The notes under the pieces: model-generated
The model's database searches: none
The model's input: the letters and a program-made list of their open reading frames with translations, nothing else
What the model was told of the DNA's origin: nothing
Made by a program: the position numbers and the translations under genes
Assembly (NCBI GenBank): GCA_964541225.1
Contig: CAZIPN010000008.1
Location: 3,937-67,936 of the forward strand
DNA from: CAZIPN01 sp964541225
GTDB taxonomy: Bacteria; Actinomycetota; Coriobacteriia; Anaerosomatales; JAAXUF01
Direction of reading: 5' to 3'
DNA: 64,000 nucleotides
Part shown: positions 49,428 to 58,762 of the stretch, one piece after another
How positions within the stretch are numbered: the first letter of the stretch is position 1
Layout: every line of letters begins with the position of its first letter

Positions 49428-51845
49428 TTGCGAGCGATTCTTGACACCGTCCGCCGACGAAGAGAGCTTCTCGGCGCGGGCGCTTGGAGCTTGGTGGATC
49501 AAGGCCTGACCTCCGCGAGTGCCCTGGTACTCAGTGTGCTGCTGACGCGGTGGGCCAATGTGGCGGTCTACGGTGTCTTTGCTGTCGTATTCGCGGTGAC
49601 ACTGCTGTTTGCCGGCGTACTGAACGCAGTGGCGATCGAGCCGATGTCTGTGTTGGGATCAAACAGGTTTGCGGAAGAACGGCCACAGTACCTCGTTGCG
49701 ATCACGGTGATCACGTGCTGTCTCGGGGGTTTCGGCGGACTTGCCTTGGTCGCGTGCGGTCTCGTACCGGCGTTCGGAGCGGCGTCGGGTCCCTACGGTG
49801 CACTCGTGGCGTCGGGCCTAGCCCTGCCGTTCATGTTTGTGGCAACCCTGTTCAGGCGGGCCTCGTATGTCTTCGGGCGGCCGAGATGGGCCGCCGAGGG
49901 GGCGGCCGCATACGCGCTCGGTGCGGTCGTCTCGCTGACTCTGATGCATGATGCCGGTCCTCCGACTGCAGCCACGGGGTTCATCGCCCTGGGGATTGGG
50001 TCGGTGCTCCAGTTGTTGTGGATTGCGATTCGTGCTCGCTCGGTCCTGCGTTCTGGCCGTGTCGCAGGTCTGCGGTCTGGAGTGAGGGAGGTCCTGAGAG
50101 AGAACTGGTCCTACGGACGCTGGGTGATTGCCCAGTCATTCGTCTCGTGGGTCTCCTCAGCGGCCTACACGCCAATCGCGGCCGCGTCGCTAGGGCTCTC
50201 CGCAGCCGGGAGCTTCCGAATCATGCAACTGTTGTTTCAGCCGTTCCAGCTTGGTCTGACCGCCTACGAGCAGATGGCGTTGCCACGGCTCTCACGTCGT
50301 GCAGTGGGCGATCCGCACGCGCTCGGTTCCGCTCGTCGGTGGACGTGGATGGTTGTGTTGATGACAGGATCCGCGTATCTGGGCGCAATCCTCCTCGCCG
50401 CGCCGATTCTCGGCGAGCGCGTTCTTGGCCTACCGGAACTCAGGTCCATGCTCCTCCCGATTGCCGTGCTTGGGCTTGCCTCCATTGTCAGTGGGGTTCT
50501 TCAAGCGGAGTACATTCACGCCAAAGCGGCTCGCCGTCCGTATGTCGTCTTCTGGGCGCTGTCAGCTTCTGCTGCGTTCACCGTTCTCTTCGGAGTCGCG
50601 GTCATCCGCGAGTACGGGCTCGTCGGCGGTGCAGTTGCCGTCGGTCTGTCGCAGGCGATGGCACTGGTCGTTGCGGTGATGTTCAACGGGGTCGGCCGCG
50701 GACCTGAGCGCAACATGCGCGATCCCCGTGTGTGCTTCCTGATTCCGACTCTGCAGCGGGCGCCCTACTTCCCTCCAGTCCTGAGCGCGTTGGGATCATC
50801 GGGATTCAGCGTGGTGCTAGTGACGGCCGACCTTCCGGAGGGGACCGGTACACGTGCGTTCGATCTTGTGAGAGTACCTCCGCCAAGGTCCTTTGGGACG
50901 AGTAGTTCCCGTACGACACCGCTCATGGTCTTCCCCTCGTTCGCGGGAGTGCGCGCCTTGGGGGAGATTCGTCCGAATGTCGTGTTCACGAGCGGATTCA
51001 ACCTCTGGAGCATGGCGTGCGTCTTGTTGAAGGGCTCGATGGGGTTCAAGGTTGTGATGCTCTATGACGGTAGTTCACCGTCTGCGGACGACTCAGGGAA
51101 TCGTCTACGGTCTATCCAGAGGCGATTGGTCGCGAGCGGTCTGGACATGGTCGTGTCGAATACTCTCGCGGGAGTGCGGTATCTGGAGGGGGTACTGCCG
51201 TCGGACTGTGAACTCGTTCAGGGGTACTACTTGGTGCCCGGTGCCGACTCTCGTGAGATCCGGCAGTCGGCCCCGGCGGGCGCGCTGCGAATCATGTTCG
51301 CTGGTCGGATTCAGGACGGCAAAGGCATCAGAGAGATGCTGGACGTCTGCTGTGAGCTGGACGAGCGCGGAGTGTCGTGGCGGCTGGACCTCATCGGGGA
51401 TGGTTCGCTGTCAGATTGGGTTGTAGCCGAGGCGTCGAGAAGGGGACTCAGGGGGGCCGTCGAAGTCAGCGGGTGGCTTCCCCATGAGGATGTCGTGCTG
51501 CGCCTCCATGAGAGTGATGTGTTTCTCTACCTCTCCCGAGAGGATGTGTGGGCGGTGGCTGTTGTTGAGGCCCTGCAAGCCGGCGTTCCGGTGGTGGTTG
51601 CGGACACCGTCGGTGCTGCTGAGTTGGTCGTGCCAGGATTCAATGGATACGTGGTGGACTCGGACGGCGCGGGCGCCGCTGACGTTCTTGCTGGCCTCTG
51701 GCGGGATTCGGGGAGGTCCGTCGAGATGTCGATGAACGCACGGGAATCCGTTGCCACCCTGAGTCCCGAGAGTGCAGCGCGGCTGTTCGCCAGTTGCGTG
51801 GAGAAGCTGACCAAGCACCGGTCTTGTGAGTTGCATGATGCGTAG
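49428..51845 (+). CDS. Fusion of Wzx-like polysaccharide flippase and GT4 glycosyltransferase
   Basis: An 805-residue single open frame in two parts. Residues 1-420 are a polysaccharide flippase-like membrane protein with about 12 hydrophobic segments (GAGAWSLVDQGLTSASALVLSVLLTRW at the start, GLVGGAVAVGLSQAMALVVAVMF at the end). From residue 427 (RDPRVCFLIPTLQRAPYFPPVLSALGSSG) a GT-B glycosyltransferase of family 4 follows, with MFAGRIQDGKGIREML and the ExxxxxxxE region SREDVWAVAVVEALQAGVPVVVADTVG. No stop or ribosome-binding site lies between. The start is uncertain: TTG 49428 opens the frame, with GAGG 12 bases upstream. Fusion would couple sugar addition to flipping of the lipid-linked unit. 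Confidence 0.88.
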   Translation: MRAILDTVRRRRELLGAGAWSLVDQGLTSASALVLSVLLTRWANVAVYGVFAVVFAVTLLFAGVLNAVAIEPMSVLGSNRFAEERPQYLVAITVITCCLGGFGGLALVACGLVPAFGAASGPYGALVASGLALPFMFVATLFRRASYVFGRPRWAAEGAAAYALGAVVSLTLMHDAGPPTAATGFIALGIGSVLQLLWIAIRARSVLRSGRVAGLRSGVREVLRENWSYGRWVIAQSFVSWVSSAAYTPIAAASLGLSAAGSFRIMQLLFQPFQLGLTAYEQMALPRLSRRAVGDPHALGSARRWTWMVVLMTGSAYLGAILLAAPILGERVLGLPELRSMLLPIAVLGLASIVSGVLQAEYIHAKAARRPYVVFWALSASAAFTVLFGVAVIREYGLVGGAVAVGLSQAMALVVAVMFNGVGRGPERNMRDPRVCFLIPTLQRAPYFPPVLSALGSSGFSVVLVTADLPEGTGTRAFDLVRVPPPRSFGTSSSRTTPLMVFPSFAGVRALGEIRPNVVFTSGFNLWSMACVLLKGSMGFKVVMLYDGSSPSADDSGNRLRSIQRRLVASGLDMVVSNTLAGVRYLEGVLPSDCELVQGYYLVPGADSREIRQSAPAGALRIMFAGRIQDGKGIREMLDVCCELDERGVSWRLDLIGDGSLSDWVVAEASRRGLRGAVEVSGWLPHEDVVLRLHESDVFLYLSREDVWAVAVVEALQAGVPVVVADTVGAAELVVPGFNGYVVDSDGAGAADVLAGLWRDSGRSVEMSMNARESVATLSPESAARLFASCVEKLTKHRSCELHDA

Positions 51846-53265
51846 TCCGGGGGGAAATCGTGCTTGGGTGACTGCAGCTGTCACGACCTCGTGCGTCGCG
51901 CTCGGCGCCGGAGTGGCTATGGGTGCGATTCCGAGTGCGATCATGTTGGCGGCAGCATTGCCGCTAGTTGTGGGCGCTGGCGGGATTGTCCTTCTTGACA
52001 ATCGGGCTAGGCACAATGTGTCAATCAGCCTACCGCTGGTGATCTGTTTCGTCGGTGGCCTCAACTGGACCGCAGACGTACAAGGCATGAGCTCGCTGTC
52101 ATTGGCGGGGCTGTTTCGAGTCGTATGCTACGCCTCGCTGGTCGTCTGGCTGTTGCTCCTCGAGTTTCGCGGCGATAGGCCGCTCCGGACTCTGTTGGCC
52201 GGTGGCAGCGGTGCTCTCGCACTCTGGGGAGTCTGGGCTCTTGTCTCGGCAGCGTGGTCTGTGGTTCCGGTGTGGACTGCATACCGCGCTCTTGAGTTCA
52301 TTGCAGCACTGTGTGGAGTCACCGTCTCTGTTGTCAGCGTCCGTGATGAAGACGACGTGCGCCGTCTCGTGTCCACTGTCTGGGTACTCGTGCTTCTGTT
52401 GCTTTCCAGTGTGGTTGCTGGTCTCGTGATCGCTCCTTCCCAGGCACTGCGTCATGAAGTTGGCGCGCTGGGTGTCCAGATACAGGGAGTTCTTCCCGCT
52501 CTTGGTTCCAATGGAGTCGGTGACTACGCTGCCATTGTCTTTCTGGTCAGCATGAATCGGCTCTTTGCGAAGGAGGGACGTCCGCAGCTCTACTGGTTGG
52601 GTCTGGTCGTATCAGCTGCCCTGTTGCTGGGAAGTCAAAGCCGTTCTCCGCTCGGCACGTTGCTCGTGGCGGCGGGTGTTCTTCTTGCGCTCTACACCCG
52701 ATGGGACCTTGCCGTTGCTGCGGGGTTGGCGGGGGCGGTGGTGGCGCTGACGCCGGCGGCAGAGGCACTTCGGGCGTTCCTTGCCCGGGGGCAAGGCGCA
52801 CTGGAGTTGGCCACCTTCTCTGGTCGCGTGACCATCTTCTGGCGACCGGCATTCATCGCGATATCGGAGAAGCTGGTCGTTGGTTGGGGGGCATTCACCG
52901 GAGGACGATACGTGGTGACACCAACATTGGGTGGCAGTGCGAATTTGCTCGGCTCATCGAGCGTGGACAATGTGTATCTGGAAGTGCTTCTCGGCACTGG
53001 GTTCGTCGGACTCGCCATGATTCTGGTCGCGGTTTGGCGGACGTTGACGTCCCTTGCTGTCGCAACGCGTCTGCAGTCCAGTCCAGCGCTGGTCACTGTT
53101 GCCAAGGAGTGTTTTGCGGTCGCCCTGTTCATTGTCATCAGGGGCCTCTTCGCCACGAACTCGATTGTCTGGGTACCGTTCTTGCCGTTCATGGTCTTGG
53201 TGGTTGTGGCAGACTACCTTCGGCGTACGCCGGGAGATACGGCGTTGGAGGTGGCGCGAGGGTGA
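51826..53265 (+). CDS. Wzy/WaaL-type O-antigen polymerase or ligase
   Basis: A 479-residue membrane protein with about 12 helices. The Wzy_C signature region is GSQSRSPLGTLLVAAGVLL with a large periplasmic-type loop before VDNVYLEVLLGTGFVGL, where SGRVTIFWRPAFIAISEKLVVGWGAFTGG matches the conserved 'gR...W..al......pl.G.G' segment. It would polymerise or ligate the lipid-linked oligosaccharide outside the membrane. The start (GTG 51826, ATG 51835 or 51838) overlaps the flippase-GT gene, and the stop overlaps the next GTG. Confidence 0.88.
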   Translation: MSCMMRSPGGNRAWVTAAVTTSCVALGAGVAMGAIPSAIMLAAALPLVVGAGGIVLLDNRARHNVSISLPLVICFVGGLNWTADVQGMSSLSLAGLFRVVCYASLVVWLLLLEFRGDRPLRTLLAGGSGALALWGVWALVSAAWSVVPVWTAYRALEFIAALCGVTVSVVSVRDEDDVRRLVSTVWVLVLLLLSSVVAGLVIAPSQALRHEVGALGVQIQGVLPALGSNGVGDYAAIVFLVSMNRLFAKEGRPQLYWLGLVVSAALLLGSQSRSPLGTLLVAAGVLLALYTRWDLAVAAGLAGAVVALTPAAEALRAFLARGQGALELATFSGRVTIFWRPAFIAISEKLVVGWGAFTGGRYVVTPTLGGSANLLGSSSVDNVYLEVLLGTGFVGLAMILVAVWRTLTSLAVATRLQSSPALVTVAKECFAVALFIVIRGLFATNSIVWVPFLPFMVLVVVADYLRRTPGDTALEVARG

Positions 53266-54620
53266 ACCTTCGGGGGTCTGACTTCGCGCGCCTGCGTGTT
53301 GCCGATGATGCTCTTGTGGCCATCCTGCGGGCTCAAGCGTCAGATGTGGTTGTTGTGAGCTCGGCCTCAGGGAGGCTGGTTGGTGACACTGGCGACGACG
53401 TCGACGTCATTGGGCCCCAGCGGTCGCTGCAGGCTCTGGACGCAGCTGTGCGTGATTCGAACGGTGTGTGGAAGATTCTACGGTCATTCCGGTATGGCTC
53501 TGCAGGCAGGCGGACGGATCTCGTGTGTCCGCCCATGGAGCGTGCCCTTTGGGTCGGTCTGGATTCTGCGACGTGGCTGGGTACGAGATTGGTCAGGGTT
53601 CTGGACTCGCGTGCCCTATTCGCGATGTCGGAGATCGATCAGGTGAGCGGTCTGCGTCGTCTTGGGAACAGGGGTAGCGTCGCGTACGCCGTTGCCAAGG
53701 CCGTTGTGAAGGGCCATATGACCAGAAGTGCCTCCGCACGCCGCGCCTATGGGTCGTGGCAGGATTGCAGTGAAGACGAGCGAGACTGGCTCTCGTCCTT
53801 CTTGCGACCGGGACTCTTGGACGGGTTTCTGCGCTTCATGAGTGCGGATGACGGTACGCGCAGTCAGCGCATACCCACTGCCAGGAGATTCGCATTCCTT
53901 GTGCGGGCCGCCGCCAGGGACCCGCTTGGCGTGCTGGCGTGTGCCGGAGGGAGCGTCGGTCTCTGTTTTGCGAGGCTGCTCAAACCACACGGCGTCGTCG
54001 TCTGTTTCACCGGACCTGACGGTAGCGGCAAGAGCACGCTTCTACGCGAGTGCCTTCCTCGTCTGAGCCGGCTGTTTCGTGAGACGCGTGTGTTCCACTT
54101 CTCGCCGTCCACATTGCCGGCGAGGACGACTGGGGAGGTCACCGACCCGCACGGGAAGCCGGCCTATCCTGCTGTCTTAGGCATGGTGAAGCTGGCGTAC
54201 CTTGTGATTGGGGCGAACCTGGGGTGGGTCCTGAGAGTGACACCGCGGCTCAGGATAGGTGCGCTTGTTGCATTCGATAGGTACTTCGATGATATTCTCG
54301 TTGATCCTGCGCGCTATCGACTTGCGCTGCCGCGACGGCTCCTCGAGCTGGCCTGTAGAGCTGTGCCCAAGGCGGATCTTCGAGTGGTTCTTGTCGGCGA
54401 TGAGGAGGTAGTAGCCGCGCGAAAGCGTGAGGTGAGCGCTGCACAGACCGGGACTTTGATGGCCTCATACGCAGCCCTGACCCGGCTCAGTGCGGACAGC
54501 ATCGAAGTGCGGACCGAGGTGCCGCCGCCTCAGGCAGCGGAGGCGGTGATTGCTGCGGTGCTGGAGTTCATGACGGCTCGGGAAGATGCTCGTGATTCTG
54601 CGCGCGGTGTCCGCACGTGA
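53262..54620 (+). CDS. Two-domain protein: nucleotidyltransferase-like N-terminus plus thymidylate kinase-like domain
   Basis: A 452-residue cytosolic protein from GTG 53262 (GTGA overlap with the Wzy gene). Residues 1-130 contain VVVSSASGRLVGDTGDDVDVIG, similar to the DxD core of minimal nucleotidyltransferases. Residues 240-452 are a P-loop kinase: VVVCFTGPDGSGKSTLLREC (Walker A at about 251-259), FDRYFDDILVDPARYRL like the DRY region of thymidylate kinase, and LVGDEEVVAARKRE. Such proteins appear in polysaccharide loci and probably phosphorylate a sugar or lipid precursor, not dTMP. A longer upstream frame overlaps the Wzy gene and is rejected. Confidence 0.75.
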   Translation: MNLRGSDFARLRVADDALVAILRAQASDVVVVSSASGRLVGDTGDDVDVIGPQRSLQALDAAVRDSNGVWKILRSFRYGSAGRRTDLVCPPMERALWVGLDSATWLGTRLVRVLDSRALFAMSEIDQVSGLRRLGNRGSVAYAVAKAVVKGHMTRSASARRAYGSWQDCSEDERDWLSSFLRPGLLDGFLRFMSADDGTRSQRIPTARRFAFLVRAAARDPLGVLACAGGSVGLCFARLLKPHGVVVCFTGPDGSGKSTLLRECLPRLSRLFRETRVFHFSPSTLPARTTGEVTDPHGKPAYPAVLGMVKLAYLVIGANLGWVLRVTPRLRIGALVAFDRYFDDILVDPARYRLALPRRLLELACRAVPKADLRVVLVGDEEVVAARKREVSAAQTGTLMASYAALTRLSADSIEVRTEVPPPQAAEAVIAAVLEFMTAREDARDSARGVRT

Positions 54621-55681
54621 GCGGCAGGGTGTGCAGGTGTCTTCGCCTTCCCGGCAGCCGCAGACTCGGTCTGGGTTCGCATGACAGGGCCTCTGTGCGT
54701 CTTCTCGTGCGCCTCTACCGTCCGAGTCATCCTCTTGCTCGTGTCGCGATGCGTTTCGCTGAGATGAGTGGATCGGTCGCACCGCTGTCGGGGCTGTTCG
54801 GTTCTGCGGGGCCACCAGAGGAAGAGTACTGTCTGAGAGTGGTTGGTGCCGCGCGGGACATGCTCGGGATGGGTGCCGGTTCGTTTGCTGTCGCGTTTGA
54901 CTCCTCGATGACGCGTGCCACGGTCGCCGTAGTTGATTCACATGGCGAGACGCTGTTCGTGAAGGCGGGCGATGGCGCTTCCGCAACGGCTGTGCGTGCA
55001 GAGGCTGCCACGATCGAGTGGTTCAGGTCGATGTCACCCCGGACCGTTGTTGTTCCCGAGGTGCTCGAGCTTGCGAATCGAGGTGGGTTATCGTTGGTCG
55101 TGCTGAGCGACATCGGCGTGGAGGTTCCCCCGGGGGGGAAGCCCAGCCTTCGCTCTCTGGTTCCGTTTCTCGTCGAGATGAGGGATTTCGGGCACTCTCG
55201 TTGTGACGTTGCTGAGGCCCTGCGCGTGGCGATCTCACAATCGTCCGGCGGTGCCACGCATCATGTTGACAGGCTGGAGTCCGTGGCCGACGCAATCGCC
55301 CGACGCTGGGATGGATGGACTGTTGACATGTGCATGGCGCACGGTGATTTTGTTCCGTGGAATCTGGCCGTTGCGGAGGACGGGCTGCATCTGTGGGATT
55401 GGGAGCACGCTCATCGCACCGCTCCATGGCCCTATGACGCGATGCATTTCGTCTTTCAGACGGAGACTCTGGCGCGGGGGCGAAGTGCTTCTTCAGCGGT
55501 GTCCCGAGTCAAGAAGGCTCTGGCCGAGAATAGCGTCGGCCTCGGCATGGAAGGGGACGAAGAGACGATTGGACTACTGGTGGAGTTGTATGCGGTCTTC
55601 CGCGTGGCGCATGACATCGATGCGGGACGCTTGGGATTGAGGGTCGAGGAGTTGCTGAACGACGCAGGTCGCGGCTTGTGA
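54617..55681 (+). CDS. APH-like (aminoglycoside/choline kinase fold) phosphotransferase
   Basis: A 354-residue protein-kinase-like enzyme. GSFAVAFDSSMTRATVAVVDSHGETLFVKAG gives the N-lobe with the Lys, MCMAHGDFVPWNLAVAEDGLHLWDWEHAHRTAPWPYD is the Brenner motif (HxDxxxxN, here HGDFVPWN) and DxD-like DWE metal site of the APH/choline kinase family. Substrate is probably a small molecule or sugar of the polysaccharide pathway. It starts at GTG 54617 within a GTGA overlap and ends overlapping the GT4 gene. The first 60 residues are Arg-rich and not obviously part of the fold. Confidence 0.8.
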   Translation: MSGRVCRCLRLPGSRRLGLGSHDRASVRLLVRLYRPSHPLARVAMRFAEMSGSVAPLSGLFGSAGPPEEEYCLRVVGAARDMLGMGAGSFAVAFDSSMTRATVAVVDSHGETLFVKAGDGASATAVRAEAATIEWFRSMSPRTVVVPEVLELANRGGLSLVVLSDIGVEVPPGGKPSLRSLVPFLVEMRDFGHSRCDVAEALRVAISQSSGGATHHVDRLESVADAIARRWDGWTVDMCMAHGDFVPWNLAVAEDGLHLWDWEHAHRTAPWPYDAMHFVFQTETLARGRSASSAVSRVKKALAENSVGLGMEGDEETIGLLVELYAVFRVAHDIDAGRLGLRVEELLNDAGRGL

Positions 55682-56988
55682 CTATCGGAGCGACAGACGA
55701 GGTCCTTCCGGTCGTTCGCTCTGGCTCCGCCAGGGTCTGCATGGTCGCGTATGCGTGTGAGCCGGGACGGGGTTCAGAGCCAGGCGCCGGCTGGAGTTGG
55801 GCGCTCGAGGTCGGGCGGCTGGGACCCACATATGTGGTGACACGCGCGAACAATCGGGCCGCCATAGAGGCGTGGTCCGGCTGGACGACATGGACGGGGC
55901 GTCGCCCTGAGTTCGTGTACTACGACCTGCCGGCTTGGGCGAGGTGGGTGAAACGAGTAACTGGGGCTGTTCACTTGTATCACTACGCGTGGCAGTTGGG
56001 GGCACGTGCGGTGGTCAGGGGGTTGGCGGAGCGCGGGGAGATTGACTTGGCCCACCATGTCACTTTCGGCGCTTACTGGTACCCCAGCGCCGCATGCGTG
56101 GACGGTGTTCCGTTCATCGTGGGTCCAGTTGGCGGTGCGGAATCCACTCCTAGGGCGCTTCGCCGGTTCGTTTCGCCCAAGGGAAGGTTCAGTGAGGCGA
56201 TTCGCTCACTGACAAGACGTCTTGCGGCGCTGGATCCATTCGTGAGGTCGACTCTGCGAAGTGCTGACTTGGTGTATGCGACCACCCACGAGACCATGGC
56301 TGCAGTCCGGAGTATCGGAGTCCATCGCGTGGAGCTGATGGCACACGTTGGCTGGCGGAATGAGTCTGGTGCCCAGCCCGAGCGACGTGCCAAAGACGTG
56401 AGTCGCGTGAGTGTGTTGAGTGTCAGTCGTCTGATTGACTGGAAGGGCCTTGAGATCGGAGTCAGGGCGTTTGCCGCGATGGCGGATCCGTGCGCACGGT
56501 ATGTGATTCTTGGGACTGGACCGGCTAGGAGCCGACTGGGGAGACTGGTCGCCGAAGTGGGTGTCGAGGATCGTGTTGTGTTCATGGACCGCCTGCCGAG
56601 CCACGATGCGGTCCTGCAGCTCATGGCGGACAGCGACGTGTTCTTGCACCCGGCGATGCACGAGTCAGGCGGCATGAGCGTGGCGGAGGCCATGGGCGTG
56701 GGGTTGCCGTGCGTCGTCTTGAATGTGGGCGGCCCCGGCATTCTGATTGACGAGTCATGCGGATTCGCCGTCGAGCCGGACGACGGTGTGGTTGCTGGTG
56801 TCACTGCCGCGCTCGATCGGTTGTGTGGCGATTCGGCGATGCGCGCAACACTCGGAGAACGTGCTGCTCATCGGGTTCGGGAGTCCTTCGGGTGGTCTGG
56901 CCGCGCGGCACAGGCACGGCGGGAGTATGAGGCCATTGTCCTAGCTGACGAGTCGCGGGAGCGAGGAAGGTTGCGAGCAGAATCATGA
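55678..56988 (+). CDS. GT4 family glycosyltransferase
   Basis: A 436-residue GT-B enzyme. The N-terminal acceptor domain starts VCMVAYACEPGRGSEPGAGWSWALEVGRLG, a pattern typical of this GT4 subgroup. The C-terminal donor domain shows VLSVSRLIDWKGLEIGVRAFAAM, ILGTGPARSRL, and HESGGMSVAEAMGVGLPCVVLNVGGPG (ExxxxxxxE loop). It transfers a nucleotide-activated sugar to the growing lipid-linked chain in the cytosol. GTG start in a GTGA overlap; it overlaps the acetyltransferase by 4 bases. Confidence 0.92.
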   Translation: MTIGATDEVLPVVRSGSARVCMVAYACEPGRGSEPGAGWSWALEVGRLGPTYVVTRANNRAAIEAWSGWTTWTGRRPEFVYYDLPAWARWVKRVTGAVHLYHYAWQLGARAVVRGLAERGEIDLAHHVTFGAYWYPSAACVDGVPFIVGPVGGAESTPRALRRFVSPKGRFSEAIRSLTRRLAALDPFVRSTLRSADLVYATTHETMAAVRSIGVHRVELMAHVGWRNESGAQPERRAKDVSRVSVLSVSRLIDWKGLEIGVRAFAAMADPCARYVILGTGPARSRLGRLVAEVGVEDRVVFMDRLPSHDAVLQLMADSDVFLHPAMHESGGMSVAEAMGVGLPCVVLNVGGPGILIDESCGFAVEPDDGVVAGVTAALDRLCGDSAMRATLGERAAHRVRESFGWSGRAAQARREYEAIVLADESRERGRLRAES

Positions 56989-57509
56989 GGCCTGTTTGGC
57001 TGGCCCTCTACTACGGTTGTTTCCGCGCCATGCCGTCCACAAGTATGCCCTTCGGCCGATTGGGGAATCGTCTGCGGACTGCAGCGGCCAGGGGCCTCTT
57101 CTCGGCGTGCGGTGTGGATGTCGTTGTGAAGCGCAACGCGTACTTCGGCACCGGTGAAGGGATTGTGATCGGGGACCGCAGCCAGCTCGGTGAGGGCGCG
57201 CGGGTGGCCAACAACACGCGCATCGGGGCTGACGTCATGATGGGACTCGAGGTACTCATCCTGTCCGTTCGGCATGCATACGAACGAACGGACGTTCCGA
57301 TGATTGCGCAGGGGTATCACGAGAATGCGCCGGTCGTGGTTGGTGACGACGTGTGGATCGGAGCCCGGGCGATCATCCTGCCCGGCTGTCGAATCGGCAA
57401 TCACGCGGTCGTTGCGGCTGGGGCTGTGGTCACGCGGTCAGTTCCGGAGTGGGCGGTCGTGGGTGGGGTGCCGGCCGAGGTCATCTCTTGGAGGAACGCG
57501 CAGGACTAG
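56985..57509 (+). CDS. Hexapeptide-repeat acetyltransferase (WbbJ/NodL-like)
   Basis: A 174-residue left-handed beta-helix enzyme: GIVIGDRSQLGEGARVANNTRIGADVMMGLEVLILSVRHAYERTDVPM, then VVVGDDVWIGARAIILPGCRIGNHAVVAAGAVVTRSVPEWAVVGGVPAEVI. The HA in RHAYE is at the position of the catalytic His and PAEVI ends the fold. It would O-acetylate a sugar of the exported polysaccharide. Last gene of the + strand polysaccharide operon; the next gene faces it. Confidence 0.93.
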   Translation: MRPVWLALYYGCFRAMPSTSMPFGRLGNRLRTAAARGLFSACGVDVVVKRNAYFGTGEGIVIGDRSQLGEGARVANNTRIGADVMMGLEVLILSVRHAYERTDVPMIAQGYHENAPVVVGDDVWIGARAIILPGCRIGNHAVVAAGAVVTRSVPEWAVVGGVPAEVISWRNAQD

Positions 57510-57510
57510 A

Positions 57511-58680
57511 CTAGACTCCCGGCACACTCGCCTGTAGCGCACGATCGTAGACGGTGAGCAGCCCTTCCAAGTTGGCCGAATGCGTGTACGAGCGCTGGTA
57601 CAGGGCAAGCGCGAGACTGCTTTGTACCTGCCATTCCTCTTGTGCGAGCAGGGACAGGTCGTTCGCCGCTGACGCAAGAGCACGAGCGTTTCCAATCGGG
57701 ACGATGTTTCGAGGGCCGAACTCACTGATAGCCGCAGAACCGCCGAGGCCATAGCCGACGATGGGCGTTCCCTCGGACAACGCTTCGAGCATGGTCATCG
57801 GAAGCCCCTCCCAGCAAAGCGAGGGGAGCACGAGGCAGCGTGCGGAACGCATGGCGGATCTCACCTCGGTACCTGTGGCGGCGCCTACAACTCGCACGTT
57901 CGCGCCAGCCCTGAGCGTAAGGGCCTCGAAGAGCGGTCCCTCCCCGATGACGGTCAGAGTCACCGCGTCACCGGGCCACTGCGTCACCAGTTCGGAGATG
58001 CCCTTCTCGGGGGAGAGCCTCCCGACATAGAGGGCACCCGAGCGTTTCGCGTGCGCGAGCGGATCTCCTGGTGAGACGCTGTTCGGTTTGACCACGACGT
58101 CGGTCATCAGGGAATGGCCTTCGAGCCTCGCCGCCGCGAAGTCCGTGAGGCATACGGCCACGTGTGGCAGGCCGTCAGTCGTCATGCTTCGCCACAGTCG
58201 GTCCTGTGCTTCGGCCATCAGCACGCTCTGGATACGAGATTCGCGGTAGCACCCACGGAGAACACCCGGGGTGTGCGCGCCATAGGCACAACGCTCGCAC
58301 GTGCTGCCGGCCAGTTCGTGCGTTCCTCGAATGCAGCTGAGACGGTAGTTGTGGAGCGTGAGGACGGTTGCACAGCCCCTGTCCGCGGCCTCGGCGATAG
58401 CCCCCACGCCCAAGACCGGGAACAGGTTGTGGAAATGGACTACGTCGGCAGGGAATCTGTTGAGCGCGTCGGCGATCATTCTGCGTCCGAGTCGGTGATC
58501 CGGGAAGCTCGCAGCAGTCGCGATCTTGCGCCGCAACGTGAGGGAGTCCCAGACGCTGGGGCCGAGAACCAGTCTCTCAACACTTACTCCGGCATCAGTG
58601 AGGATCTCCGATTCCAGGTCCGCAACGACATCCTCGCCGCCGCGGCGCCTGTACCGAACATGTGCTTGAAGCACTCTCAA
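57511..58680 (-). CDS. GT4 family glycosyltransferase
   Basis: A 389-residue GT-B enzyme. It begins RVLQAHVRYRRRGGEDVVADLESEIL, followed by PADVVHFHNLFPVLG, TLHNYRLSC and a Cys cluster (STCERCAYG) common in this GT4 subgroup. The donor domain has ALYVGRLSPEKGISELV, TVIGEGPLFEAL and SLCWEGLPMTMLEALSEGTPIVGYGLGG. Its stop is 1 base from the acetyltransferase stop (tail to tail). TTG 58680 opens the frame; GTG 58674 is an alternative. No strong ribosome-binding site is visible. Confidence 0.9.
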   Translation of the reverse strand: MRVLQAHVRYRRRGGEDVVADLESEILTDAGVSVERLVLGPSVWDSLTLRRKIATAASFPDHRLGRRMIADALNRFPADVVHFHNLFPVLGVGAIAEAADRGCATVLTLHNYRLSCIRGTHELAGSTCERCAYGAHTPGVLRGCYRESRIQSVLMAEAQDRLWRSMTTDGLPHVAVCLTDFAAARLEGHSLMTDVVVKPNSVSPGDPLAHAKRSGALYVGRLSPEKGISELVTQWPGDAVTLTVIGEGPLFEALTLRAGANVRVVGAATGTEVRSAMRSARCLVLPSLCWEGLPMTMLEALSEGTPIVGYGLGGSAAISEFGPRNIVPIGNARALASAANDLSLLAQEEWQVQSSLALALYQRSYTHSANLEGLLTVYDRALQASVPGV

Positions 58681-58762
58681 CCGCAGAGTCCATTCCTAGG
58701 CAACCCGCAGCGCGGTGGCTGGCATACTGCCATCGGCTGATGATCCCACACTAGCAGAGGCA

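Noticed and set aside
52701..53261. Upstream extension of the TMK-like protein frame by 187 codons
   Set aside because: It overlaps the Wzy-like gene in another frame and is Gly/Arg-rich without pattern; GTG 53262 in a GTGA overlap fits the operon style.
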